Source: an uncultured Clostridia bacterium
GTDB taxonomy: Bacteria; Bacillota; Clostridia; Saccharofermentanales; Saccharofermentanaceae
Direction of reading: 5' to 3'
NCBI GenBank assembly: GCA_946403085.1
Contig: CAMIYM010000017.1
Coordinates: forward strand, 1 to 48,894
Length of the DNA stretch: 48,894 nt
The position numbers were made by a program, and so were the translations under genes. Positions 1 to 7,948 of this stretch are shown piece after piece (position 1 is the stretch's first letter; each line of letters begins with the position of its first letter). The notes beneath the pieces are model-generated. The model worked only from the letters and a program-made list of their open reading frames with translations. It searched no databases and was not told the origin of the DNA.

Positions 1-42
1 CGGAGTTGATTACTCTCTAACAATTACACTTTCTATGGTACT

Positions 43-72
43 AAAAGAGGTTGCCTCATATGAGACAACCTC
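43..72 (-). terminator. Rho-independent terminator of rpmB
   Basis: Read on the minus strand, a hairpin with arms GAGGTTG/CAACCTC and an inner self-complementary CTCATATGAG is followed directly by TTTT. It lies about 27 bp past the rpmB stop codon. Confidence 0.85.
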
Positions 73-98
73 CAGAAAAACAAATTAAGCTTAGAACC

Positions 99-296
99 TT
101 ACGCTCTTTCAACCTTGCCGGAACGAAGGCAACGTGTGCAAACGTTCATTGACTTGGGGGTGCCGTCAACAACAACCTTAACTCTGTGTACGTTAGCCTG
201 CTGCGTAGTAAGCGCGCGTCTTGAAATCTGTGAACGCGTGATTCTAATCTTTCTGCCGAAGAACATATCTTTCTGGCAAACTTCACACTTAGCCAT
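99..296 (-). CDS. rpmB: 50S ribosomal protein L28
   Basis: This 65-residue protein is the large-subunit ribosomal protein L28. It starts MAKCEVCQK and has two CxxC pairs (CEVC near residue 4 and CTRC near residue 53), the zinc-binding form of L28. The motif SRRALTTQQANVHRVK is typical of the family, and the length is normal for Firmicutes. An AGGAGG ribosome binding site precedes the ATG. The gene is monocistronic, with its own strong promoter and terminator, as is common for rpmB. Identification is secure. Confidence 0.97.
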   Translation of the reverse strand: MAKCEVCQKDMFFGRKIRITRSQISRRALTTQQANVHRVKVVVDGTPKSMNVCTRCLRSGKVERA

Positions 297-331
297 GCAA
301 ACACCTCCTGTTAGAATTCAAATGCCTAAGA

Positions 332-360
332 ATAATACCACAACCTATTTAAGAGTGCAA
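332..360 (-). promoter_or_regulatory. Sigma-A type promoter of rpmB
   Basis: On the minus strand a -35 box TTGCAC (355-360) and a -10 box TATTAT (332-337) are separated by exactly 17 bp. The -10 is also preceded by TGG, giving an extended -10 element. The rpmB ATG is at 296, so the leader is about 30 nt. Confidence 0.8.
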
Positions 361-390
361 CAAGTTTTTGAGTCCAAAAGAACTTTTATT

Positions 391-1647
391 TTAAGTAATC
401 CTGCTGCTGAAAAGACGCCTTATCGTAATTATCCTTTCGCAGATGGAATCTCCTGACTTAAACTCGCGCAATCTTACCGTTGTCCTTGCCGGTGACACCA
501 TGAAAAGTGTACCTGTATCAGTGCATACGGCCATCTCATAGATCTCTTTATTGCCTGCTCCCTTCTTCGGGCTGGCAAGGAATATGATGTCTCCCGGAAG
601 GATCTGGTCGATCATGATCTTTCCTGTAACGGCGTCAGGCTCCGGAATTACCTCGATTCCGGCCTTTGCCTGTTCCTCCATCGTTCTCGGGATCTGGATG
701 CCATTTACTTCAGCACTGACAAATACAACTCCGTTAACGGATGCTCCGTCTATGGACATGCCGTTCTCGATATATTTGCTGTTAACAAAGGTCAGGACCG
801 AGCTGACAAAGTAACGGCTGGATACTTCCTGCGTCTCGCCTCTTGTCGGAAGTTCGATAACACCTGATGAACCGATCCATCCGTTATCACCTCCCGGGAG
901 AGCCACCTGGTAAACACCTTCTCTTTTGATGTCGGCATAAAGCACGGTGTTCATCATTACCTTCTTGATCAGAGTACCGTTACTTGCGTGGGTCATTATA
1001 TTTTTCGAAGGATCTGAAACGATAAGCTTATACTGATGAATATCGGGCTCGACTGAATCCATCTTCTCTACAAGACTGGATTGTCTGACATAACCTGTAA
1101 TACCGTCCGAAGTCTTTATCTTGCAGTATCCGTTCTCGCTGTCACTTATATAAGTGACAGGTTCGTTATAGAGAACTTCTGCAAGTCTCTTGGAATCCGG
1201 ACTGGGAGCTGCCATGAGAGCTGCAGTACTTTCTTTGACTACTCTGAAGCTCGGATCCTGATATTCAAGATTGATTACAGGCTCTACGAAGAGTTCGATG
1301 TTAGTACCTCTAAACAATCCGGGGAGTACTCTAGGAAGAATATAGAAAACGCCCGCAATAAGCAGGATGAAGAATGCCAGGGCAATGATGAAACCTACGA
1401 TCTTCCTCTTCTGCTCGCCGCCGATATTGGCCTGCTTCTCGGAAAGGCCCCATTTATCCTGCATGTCTTCGGCGCTTCCGTACTGCTGGTCGCCTTCGTT
1501 CATATCCGTAAGGAAGGGGAGCTTAACAGGACGCTCAAGATGTCTTATCGTCTTAGGAGGTATCTCTCCGCCTACGACAGGCTTCTTCTTGCGCTCAAAT
1601 ATCTTGAATATACCGCTGTTGCCTTCGCTGTTTTCCCGCTTCTTCAT
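391..1647 (-). CDS. Membrane-anchored SH3-domain protein with a degenerate NlpC/P60-like C-terminus
   Basis: The 418-residue protein has a charged cytoplasmic N-terminus (1-82), one membrane segment (about 83-104) and a predicted extracellular part. Two bacterial SH3-like regions (about 130-195 and 205-266) are followed by a region (about 277-410) laid out like NlpC/P60 peptidoglycan endopeptidases: an IDGASVNGVVFVS stretch, then IPRT, then LPGDIIFL. The family has DGxDCSGFV in the first stretch, and here the catalytic Cys position is Val304. The usual catalytic His region reads IYEMAVCT, with no His. It is therefore probably a cell-wall-binding pseudoenzyme rather than a hydrolase. The start codon overlaps the acpS stop (ATGA), so the two are translationally coupled in the dnaD operon. 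The domain call rests on motif reading only. Confidence 0.72.
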   Translation of the reverse strand: MKKRENSEGNSGIFKIFERKKKPVVGGEIPPKTIRHLERPVKLPFLTDMNEGDQQYGSAEDMQDKWGLSEKQANIGGEQKRKIVGFIIALAFFILLIAGVFYILPRVLPGLFRGTNIELFVEPVINLEYQDPSFRVVKESTAALMAAPSPDSKRLAEVLYNEPVTYISDSENGYCKIKTSDGITGYVRQSSLVEKMDSVEPDIHQYKLIVSDPSKNIMTHASNGTLIKKVMMNTVLYADIKREGVYQVALPGGDNGWIGSSGVIELPTRGETQEVSSRYFVSSVLTFVNSKYIENGMSIDGASVNGVVFVSAEVNGIQIPRTMEEQAKAGIEVIPEPDAVTGKIMIDQILPGDIIFLASPKKGAGNKEIYEMAVCTDTGTLFMVSPARTTVRLREFKSGDSICERIITIRRLFSSRIT

Positions 1648-2045
1648 TCCTTATTCTCCAGGAGCATGACACAGTAAGCTGCAGCCATTCCACCGTCATG
1701 TGACAAGCTTATCGAGATGGAACTCATGCCCATATTTCCTGTGTGGGTAAGAGCTCCTCCTGACAGTCTTACGCTTGGTGTTCCCCTATTATCCTTAATT
1801 ACTTCAATATCATGCATTCCGACACCTTCGCTCATAAGTCCGGTGCCTATTGCCTTGCCTACCGCTTCCTTGGCAGCATATCTTGCTGCATAACGCTCGG
1901 CCTTCTTATTCAGGTCTTTTGATGATTCGCAGTATTTGATCTCATCTTCAGTAAAGCACTTATTGATAAAAGGCGTGTTACCGTCTTCTATTATCTTTAC
2001 GAATCTTGAGACATCCACGATGTCGATCCCGCAGCGTACGTCCAT
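1644..2045 (-). CDS. acpS: Holo-[acyl-carrier-protein] synthase
   Basis: AcpS transfers 4'-phosphopantetheine from CoA to the serine of apo-ACP, activating fatty acid synthesis. The 133-residue protein has the family hallmarks: GIDIVDVSRF at the N-terminus with the metal-binding Asp, FTEDEIKYC, the AARYAAKEAVGKAIGTG helix with the metal-binding Glu, and SLSHD near the C-terminus. Its length is normal. The gene lies 10 bp after the dnaC-like gene and its stop overlaps the next start (ATGA), so it is cotranscribed with both. Confidence 0.95.
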   Translation of the reverse strand: MDVRCGIDIVDVSRFVKIIEDGNTPFINKCFTEDEIKYCESSKDLNKKAERYAARYAAKEAVGKAIGTGLMSEGVGMHDIEVIKDNRGTPSVRLSGGALTHTGNMGMSSISISLSHDGGMAAAYCVMLLENKE

Positions 2046-2055
2046 CGCCTGTCCG

Positions 2056-2949
2056 TTACCTGCTTTCCTTTGATATAAGCTTCGCGGACTTAAGCTTGCC
2101 GCTGATCCTCATATCACATTTGCTTACAAGTTCGTTCTTAGTAAACGGTGTAACAAGCACCGTGGGAAGCTTTGAAGCAGCTCTTACTTCAAGGATACTG
2201 TTAAGAATGGAACCGACATTATTGGTCATGGTAACAGAATCGGCAAAGTCATCAAGAACGAGGAAATCTATCCTCTTAAGATCTTCCAGTGTATCTGTTC
2301 CGATAACCTGAAGATCTTCACACTTAGTGTAATAAGTGCTCTTTCCGAGATTAATCGCTGTCTTGCAGACACATATCGCAAGGAATGTCTTGCCTGACTG
2401 CGGAGGGGCTGAATATACCCAGAGAGATGTTTTGTCATCTTCCGTCATTCCGAGCATTACTTTAAGCAGCTCATTACGGATCGCTTTACGGCTCTTGGCA
2501 TCTCCTAAGTAATCATCTCTGAAGTTCTTCATCTTATAAGATGAGAAATCACCCATGCCGCTGTATTCATAACTCATTTCAAGTTCTCTTTTTCTGCAGG
2601 AGCACACCTTCAGAGTGCCGTCAGAACCTTTGGCAAATCCGGTATCACCGCACTTGTCACAGACATGCTTTGCCACATCGAACTCGGGATCGATGTTATT
2701 ACGCTGAATGATCTTGTCACGCTTTACCTGAAGTTCTTCTTCAGCTATATCAAACCTCTTGATAAGACGCTCGTCTTTATCAATGACCGCAATGAATCTG
2801 CTGTTCCTGATGTTCAGGATCTGGTCATCGATCTCTTTAAGGTCCGGGCACGCTTTATAAACACGCCTGATATTCTCTTCACGGCGTATCTCACTCATAG
2901 CAGCCACTTCTGTAAGGCTTTCGTTAATCAGTTCTTTAATCGTCTTCAT
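2056..2949 (-). CDS. DnaC/DnaI-type AAA+ helicase loader
   Basis: This is an AAA+ ATPase of the DnaC/DnaI family, which loads the replicative helicase. With the start used here it has 297 residues. An N-terminal helical region is followed by a zinc-type motif (CDKCGDTGF and VCSC, Cys 97/100/116/118), then a P-loop near 181-188 and Walker B FLVLDDFAD near 229-237. The P-loop reads APPQSGKT, so the first Gly of GxxxxGKT is Ala. The longest frame starts at 2979, but the MKTIKELIN start at 2949 fits better and overlaps the dnaD-like gene by only 14 bp. Its partner is the DnaD-like protein just upstream, the usual Firmicutes primosome pairing. Confidence 0.88.
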   Translation of the reverse strand: MKTIKELINESLTEVAAMSEIRREENIRRVYKACPDLKEIDDQILNIRNSRFIAVIDKDERLIKRFDIAEEELQVKRDKIIQRNNIDPEFDVAKHVCDKCGDTGFAKGSDGTLKVCSCRKRELEMSYEYSGMGDFSSYKMKNFRDDYLGDAKSRKAIRNELLKVMLGMTEDDKTSLWVYSAPPQSGKTFLAICVCKTAINLGKSTYYTKCEDLQVIGTDTLEDLKRIDFLVLDDFADSVTMTNNVGSILNSILEVRAASKLPTVLVTPFTKNELVSKCDMRISGKLKSAKLISKESR

Positions 2950-4018
2950 CTGAATCTCCAAACATGTCGAGGATATCATCAGGAATGTTATCGTCAGGAT
3001 CTTCTTCCTTTATATCCTCCGGAGCTTTCGGTGCCTCAGGTTTCTCTGTCTTTTCAGAATCAGGTTCACTGATGCCGGCATCTTCTCCCGAGCGCCATGT
3101 CGTACCGGGCATAGCTTTTCTTCTGGTTGCCTTGCGCTTGTTCTCTTTATGTTCTTCTTCGCTGAACCTGGACGCTTCCTCTGCGGTCTTTATACCGTTG
3201 TCGTGCCACTTGGCCAGAGTATCTTCCACATTCTTTAATGTCAGACTGGATCTGAACTCATTCTCTTTGAATGCCTGGATAACGAGTTCTTCAGTCGCAT
3301 CGAGCTGCTCAGCCCAGCGCGTCACACGCTCAATATCCATACCGTTAAGACGCTTGCGAAGTTGGGAACCGCAAAGCTTGATAAGCTTCTTTATCCTCTT
3401 ATTGATCTCAAGCTGCTTCTCGAGACTCTTGATATCCGTGTATCCTTTGTCATTCCAGTCACGTGCCATCTTCTCCATCTGAACCAGAGATCTGTGTATG
3501 GACTGGTCATATCCCTCTTCGAAAAGTTTATAGACTACTCTTCCGTCGAATCCATACTCGTAAAGGCACTTATCTATAAGTCTGTAGAATATATACGGCA
3601 GTCCGCCCTGATAGAATGTGGAAGAGATGGAGTCAGCAAGAAGCTGTCTTTCCTTCTCATCACTGTTAAGTCCCGAAGCCTCAGGATCACTGCCCCTGGC
3701 ATTTACTGCACGGACATATTCGTCTACTTCACGTGCTTTAATGTCATCAAATGAGTATTTTCCATCCTTACGGATAATAAGGTTCGACGCCATAAGCTCG
3801 GCTAAGACATTCTGTGTCTCCTCAGCCGGTATTATCTTATACTTCTTAATTATCGCTTCATCAAAGCAGTCCTTATCGCCCGTCATGTTGAGCCACAGAT
3901 ATAAGAGCAAAGCATTCCTGCTTAACTCCTGTGAGTATCTTACGAGAAATATATCTGGCAAAAGGCTGTCATTTATAAGCAGCTTGGAGTAATCTTCCCT
4001 GCCTTTATCATTCTTCAT
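2936..4018 (-). CDS. DnaD-domain primosomal replication protein
   Basis: The 360-residue protein has a winged-helix-like N-terminus (about 20-110) and two DnaD-type helical repeats, seen as QMEKMARDWNDKGY around 180-200 and EDTLAKWHDNGIKT around 265-280. Both carry the W...G(Y/I) pattern of the DnaB_2/DnaD fold. The C-terminal 70 residues are very acidic and Glu/Lys/Pro-rich, so probably disordered. DnaD/DnaB-like proteins remodel origin DNA and help load the helicase in Firmicutes. The next gene is the DnaC/DnaI-like loader, which supports the role. It is the first gene of its operon. Confidence 0.87.
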   Translation of the reverse strand: MKNDKGREDYSKLLINDSLLPDIFLVRYSQELSRNALLLYLWLNMTGDKDCFDEAIIKKYKIIPAEETQNVLAELMASNLIIRKDGKYSFDDIKAREVDEYVRAVNARGSDPEASGLNSDEKERQLLADSISSTFYQGGLPYIFYRLIDKCLYEYGFDGRVVYKLFEEGYDQSIHRSLVQMEKMARDWNDKGYTDIKSLEKQLEINKRIKKLIKLCGSQLRKRLNGMDIERVTRWAEQLDATEELVIQAFKENEFRSSLTLKNVEDTLAKWHDNGIKTAEEASRFSEEEHKENKRKATRRKAMPGTTWRSGEDAGISEPDSEKTEKPEAPKAPEDIKEEDPDDNIPDDILDMFGDSDEDD

Positions 4019-4055
4019 AATGTATCCGGACTCTCTTCCTCATTTTGCTTTGCTA

Positions 4056-4077
4056 ATTATAGCATGTTTAAACATGC
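4056..4077 (-). promoter_or_regulatory. Promoter -10 with abutting 16-bp perfect palindrome (dnaD operon)
   Basis: On the minus strand a consensus TATAAT (4056-4061) stands about 38 bp before the dnaD-like ATG. Directly upstream and touching it is the perfect palindrome GCATGTTTAAACATGC (4062-4077), which fills the space where the -10/-35 spacer would be. No good -35 box is visible at 16-18 bp. The palindrome is a candidate operator or activator site. Confidence 0.6.
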
Positions 4078-4119
4078 GTATCGGGCAAAGCTTAAGGTAA
4101 TCTTGTCTGTTTTGGGGAC

Positions 4120-4150
4120 AAAAAAGGACCGCCCCTTTATGAGGCGGTCC
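4120..4150 (-). terminator. Rho-independent terminator of nifJ
   Basis: On the minus strand arms GGACCGCC and GGCGGTCC (4143-4150 and 4126-4133) form an 8-bp GC-rich stem with a 9-nt loop, followed by TTTTTT. It is about 30 bp past the nifJ stop. Confidence 0.93.
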
Positions 4151-4178
4151 CGTTCAAGTAATCAGTTGTTACTTAAGA

Positions 4179-7100
4179 TCAAGCTTCGTTAGCCTTCTTG
4201 ACATAAGAAGCATAACGGTCTCTTGAATCCTGATAGCATCTCTGGAAGAGGCCGTCAACAACTTCAGCATCATACTTCTTGTAGAGTGAGTTGTAACGTA
4301 CTTCTGCCTTGAGGAATTCGAAGAAGTCTGCTGTAGGCTCCTTGGAATCGAGTGTGAAAGGATTCTTGCCTTCTGCTGCGAGAGAAGGATTGAATCTGAA
4401 GAGGTGCCAGTAACCGCACTCAACAGCCTGCTTCTCTCTGTTCTGAGCTACCTTAAGGCCGCCCTTGATACCGTGGTTGATACAAGGAGCATAGCAGATA
4501 ACGAGGGAAGGTCCCTGGTAAGCTTCTGCTTCTGTGAATGCCTTGATGAGCTGGTTCTTGTCAGATCCCATAGCAACCTGAGCAACGTAAACGTAGCCGT
4601 AGCTCATAGCCATCATACCGAGATCCTTCTTCTTAACGTGCTTACCGCCTGCAGCGAACTGAGCAACAGCACCTTGAGGTGTGGACTTGGAAGCCTGTCC
4701 GCCTGTGTTGGAGTAAACCTCTGTATCGAGTACGAGAACGTTGACATCCTCACCTGTAGCGAGAACGTGGTCAAGTCCGCCGTAACCGATATCGTAAGCC
4801 CAACCGTCACCACCGATGATCCACTGTGATCTCTTCATGAAGAAGTCCTCATAATCGAGAGCCTTCTTAGCAGAATCAGAACCTTCAGCCTTGAGAGCCT
4901 CAGCGAGCTTCTCTGCGATCTCACGTGTATTCTCAGCAGAATTGAATCCGTCGAGCCAAGCCTGAGCTGCAGCCTTGAAGTCAGCAGAAGATGTTGAAGC
5001 TAATGTCTCTTCTACGAGCATCTTAGCTCTTGATCTGAGCTGCTTGTAACCAAGGAACATACCGAGACCATGCTCAGCGTTATCCTCGAAGAGTGAGTTG
5101 CCCCATGCAGGACCAAATCCTCTGTAGTTTGTTGTGTAAGGCATAGAAGGAGCAGAACCACCCCAGATTGAAGAACAACCTGTAGCATTGGAGATCTGCA
5201 TTCTGTCGCCGAAGAGCTGTGTAAGGAGCTTAGCATAAGGAGTCTCTCCGCATCCTGCGCATGCGCCTGAGAATTCGAGGAGGGGCTGCTCAAACTGTGA
5301 ACCCTTAACAGTAGCCTTGTTCATCGGGTTATCCTTGTGTGAGAGAGCAACACAGTAATCCCAGTTCTCAGCTTCCTTGAGGTTATCCTTGAGAGGAACC
5401 ATAGTGATTGCCTTCTCCTTAGCGATACAAGACTCTACGCAGATACCGCAAGAGAGACAGTCCATAGCAGAAACCTGGATTCTGAACTTCATGTTGTCGT
5501 AAGGCTTCATACCCTGCTTTGTCTCGAAAGGTGCATTTGCAGCCTCTTCCTCTGTGAGGAGGAACGGACGGATAGCAGCGTGAGGGCAAACGATGGAGCA
5601 CTGGTTACACTGAATACACTTAGCAGCATCCCATACAGGAATATCTACTGCTGTACCACGCTTCTCGTAAGCAGCTGTACCCTGAGGGAATGTACCGTCT
5701 TCCATACCTACGAATGTAGATACAGGGAGAGTGTTACCTTCCTGTCTGTTCATTACGTTAACAACCTTCTCGATGAACTCAGGAACATTCTTCTTCTCAA
5801 CAGGCTTATCCTCAGCTGTCTTCCAGGAATCAGGAATGTCAACTGCAACAACTGCATCAACACCAGCGTCGATAGCAGCATAGTTCATCTGAACGACATC
5901 GTCACCCTTCTTACCATAAGACTTGAGAGCTGCCTTCTTCATGTAGTCAACAGCCTGCTCAACAGGAAGGATGCCGGAAAGCTTGAAGAATGCAGACTGG
6001 CAGATTGTGTTGATTCTTCCGCCGAGGCCGATCTCCTTAGCCTTAGCAACAGCATCGAGAGTATAGAACTTGATGTTGTTATTAGCGATGTATCTCTTCA
6101 TTGAACCGGGGAGTCTCTCCTCGAGTTCTTCTCTTGTCCACTGAGTGTTGAGGAGGAATGTGCCGCCCGGCTTCAGTGTTGAGAGCATATCGTACTCATA
6201 AACATAAGACTGGTTGTGGCAAGCTACGAAGTCAGCCTTGTTGATGAGGTATGTGGAACGGATAGGTGTGTCACCGAATCTCAAGTCAGAGATTGTGATA
6301 CCACCGGACTTCTTAGAGTCATATGAGAAGTAAGCCTGAGCATACTTATCTGTGTGGTCACCGATGATCTTGATGGAGTTCTTGTTAGCACCAACTGTAC
6401 CGTCTGCGCCGAGACCCCAGAATCTAGCCTGAACAACGCCCTCACCTGCAACTTCGATAGACTCGGAGCAATCGAGTGAAAGGAATGTAACGTCATCATC
6501 GATACCGATTGTGAATCTTTCCTTAGGCTGATCCTTCTTGAGTTCCTTGAATACAGCGAGTACGCACTCAGGTGTTGTATCCTTTGAACCCATACCATAA
6601 CGGCCGCCGATGAGCTTAGGAGCATTCTTGCCAACATAAGCTGCAGCAACGTCGAGGTAGAGAGGCTCTGCGAATGAACCAGGCTCCTTTGTTCTGTCGA
6701 GAACTGCGATAGCCTTAGCTGTAGCAGGGATAGCCTCAAGGAGCTTATCAGCTGCGAAAGGTCTGTAAAGGTGAACCTTTACCATACCAACCTTCTCGCC
6801 GTGAGCGTTGAGGAAGTCGATAACTTCTTCAGCTGTCTCGCAGACAGAACCCATAGCGATGATTACACGGTCAGCATCAGCTGCACCATAGTAGTTGTAA
6901 AGCTTGTAGTCTGTTCCACGGATCTCGTTGATCTTATCCATGTAGTACTGAACCTGATCAGGTACTGCAAGATAGAAGGGGTTGGAAGCTTCTCTGCCCT
7001 GGAAGTAGATATCAGGGTTCTGAGCTGTACCACGGAGTGTCGGGTGGTTAGGAGAAAGAGATCTCTTACGGAAAGCCTTGACTGCCTCATAGTCAACCAG

Positions 7101-7682
7101 TGATCCGAGTGTATCGTAGTCGATTACCTCGATCTTCTGGATCTCGTGTGATGTACGGAAACCGTCGAAGAAGTGGAGGAAAGGAACTCTTGTCTTGATC
7201 GTGGAAAGGTGAGCTACTGCAGCGAGGTCTGCAACTTCCTGAACGGAGTTGGAGCAGAGCATTGCGAAACCTGTCTGACGGCAAGCATAAACGTCTGCGT
7301 GGTCACCGAAGATGTTGAGCGCATGAGCAGCAAGAGCTCTTGCGGAAACATGGAATACGCAAGGGAGCAACTCACCTGCGATCTTGTACATGTTAGGAAT
7401 CATCAAAAGGAGACCCTGTGATGCGGTATAAGTTGTGGTTAAAGCACCTGTAGCGAGTGAGCCGTGAACAGCACCGGAAGCGCCTCCCTCAGACTCCATC
7501 TCGACGATGTTAACCGTCTGTCCGAAAATGTTCTTTCTGCCCTGCTGAGCCCATTGATCTGTGTGGTCAGCCATAGGCGAGGACGGTGTGATCGGGTAAA
7601 TAGCGGCGTTCTCAGTAAATGCATACGAAGTATACGCAGCAGCCTCGTTACCGTCCATGGTTTTCTTTGTCAGTTCTGCCAT
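4179..7682 (-). CDS. nifJ: Pyruvate:ferredoxin (flavodoxin) oxidoreductase
   Basis: This single-chain enzyme oxidises pyruvate to acetyl-CoA and CO2 with reduction of ferredoxin, a central reaction in fermentative anaerobes. The 1167-residue length is normal. Domains in order: pyrimidine-binding domain with YPITPSSPMADH near the N-terminus, the gamma-type middle domain, two [4Fe-4S] motifs (CIQCNQCSIVCPHA and CLSCGICVESCIAK, mid-protein), then the TPP domain with CAGCGETPY, GGDGWAYDIGYGG and SNTGGQ, and YAPCINHG near the end supplying a further Cys. The second cluster lacks the usual Pro after its fourth Cys. The longest frame begins at 7727, but the MAELTKKTMDGNEA start has an AGGAGA site and matches family N-termini. 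The gene is monocistronic. Confidence 0.97.
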   Translation of the reverse strand: MAELTKKTMDGNEAAAYTSYAFTENAAIYPITPSSPMADHTDQWAQQGRKNIFGQTVNIVEMESEGGASGAVHGSLATGALTTTYTASQGLLLMIPNMYKIAGELLPCVFHVSARALAAHALNIFGDHADVYACRQTGFAMLCSNSVQEVADLAAVAHLSTIKTRVPFLHFFDGFRTSHEIQKIEVIDYDTLGSLVDYEAVKAFRKRSLSPNHPTLRGTAQNPDIYFQGREASNPFYLAVPDQVQYYMDKINEIRGTDYKLYNYYGAADADRVIIAMGSVCETAEEVIDFLNAHGEKVGMVKVHLYRPFAADKLLEAIPATAKAIAVLDRTKEPGSFAEPLYLDVAAAYVGKNAPKLIGGRYGMGSKDTTPECVLAVFKELKKDQPKERFTIGIDDDVTFLSLDCSESIEVAGEGVVQARFWGLGADGTVGANKNSIKIIGDHTDKYAQAYFSYDSKKSGGITISDLRFGDTPIRSTYLINKADFVACHNQSYVYEYDMLSTLKPGGTFLLNTQWTREELEERLPGSMKRYIANNNIKFYTLDAVAKAKEIGLGGRINTICQSAFFKLSGILPVEQAVDYMKKAALKSYGKKGDDVVQMNYAAIDAGVDAVVAVDIPDSWKTAEDKPVEKKNVPEFIEKVVNVMNRQEGNTLPVSTFVGMEDGTFPQGTAAYEKRGTAVDIPVWDAAKCIQCNQCSIVCPHAAIRPFLLTEEEAANAPFETKQGMKPYDNMKFRIQVSAMDCLSCGICVESCIAKEKAITMVPLKDNLKEAENWDYCVALSHKDNPMNKATVKGSQFEQPLLEFSGACAGCGETPYAKLLTQLFGDRMQISNATGCSSIWGGSAPSMPYTTNYRGFGPAWGNSLFEDNAEHGLGMFLGYKQLRSRAKMLVEETLASTSSADFKAAAQAWLDGFNSAENTREIAEKLAEALKAEGSDSAKKALDYEDFFMKRSQWIIGGDGWAYDIGYGGLDHVLATGEDVNVLVLDTEVYSNTGGQASKSTPQGAVAQFAAGGKHVKKKDLGMMAMSYGYVYVAQVAMGSDKNQLIKAFTEAEAYQGPSLVICYAPCINHGIKGGLKVAQNREKQAVECGYWHLFRFNPSLAAEGKNPFTLDSKEPTADFFEFLKAEVRYNSLYKKYDAEVVDGLFQRCYQDSRDRYASYVKKANEA

Positions 7683-7755
7683 AAACTTGATCTCCTTTGA
7701 AAATTCTTTGCAGTTACATCTGTGCACAGAAGTATCTACTATAAATAACTGAATA

Positions 7756-7761
7756 ATTATA
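7756..7761 (-). promoter_or_regulatory. Candidate nifJ promoter -10
   Basis: A consensus TATAAT on the minus strand is 74 bp before the nifJ ATG. No convincing -35 is seen at normal spacing, but the DNA upstream (7795-7825) is very A/T rich and could act as an UP element. A second TATAAT occurs at 7802-7807. Confidence 0.5.
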
Positions 7762-7818
7762 AACCCTTTCAGGCAGGAATGGGGACATAAAACAGAAATT
7801 TATTATATTTATTTTTTA

Positions 7819-7847
7819 TAAAAAGATACTGTACTAATAGGTATCTT
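7819..7847 (-). terminator. Inverted repeat with T-tract: second terminator after the VanW gene, or an operator upstream of nifJ
   Basis: On the minus strand arms AAGATAC and GTATCTT (7841-7847 and 7823-7829) are separated by 11 nt and followed by TTT, giving a five-T run with the stem end. It follows the hairpin at 7886-7913, so it could be a tandem terminator. It also lies about 60 bp upstream of the nifJ -10, so an operator role is possible. Confidence 0.45.
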
Positions 7848-7885
7848 CCATTTTTGGGACTACGAATAATTCCGGACAGATCAAA

Positions 7886-7913
7886 GGGGCCATCTCATTT
7901 CTGAGACAGCCCC
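7886..7913 (-). terminator. Terminator hairpin downstream of the VanW-domain gene
   Basis: GGGGC pairs with GCCCC and inner TCTCA with TGAGA, with a CA/CA mismatch between them. The hairpin is 36 bp past the stop codon. The T-tract on the minus strand is short (TTTGATCT). It is richer in T on the plus strand, but no plus-strand gene needs it. Confidence 0.65.
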
Positions 7914-7948
7914 TGTTTGTTTTACTTTGGTATAGAAGGCTTTAAGGA

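Noticed and set aside
1081..1677. Plus-strand open frame of 198 codons
   Set aside because: It is fully antisense to the SH3/NlpC-like gene, with no promoter or ribosome binding site and composition unlike the neighbouring genes.
4179..7682. Loss of the second [4Fe-4S] cluster in NifJ
   Set aside because: The Pro after the fourth Cys is missing but all four Cys are present, so the cluster is expected to form.
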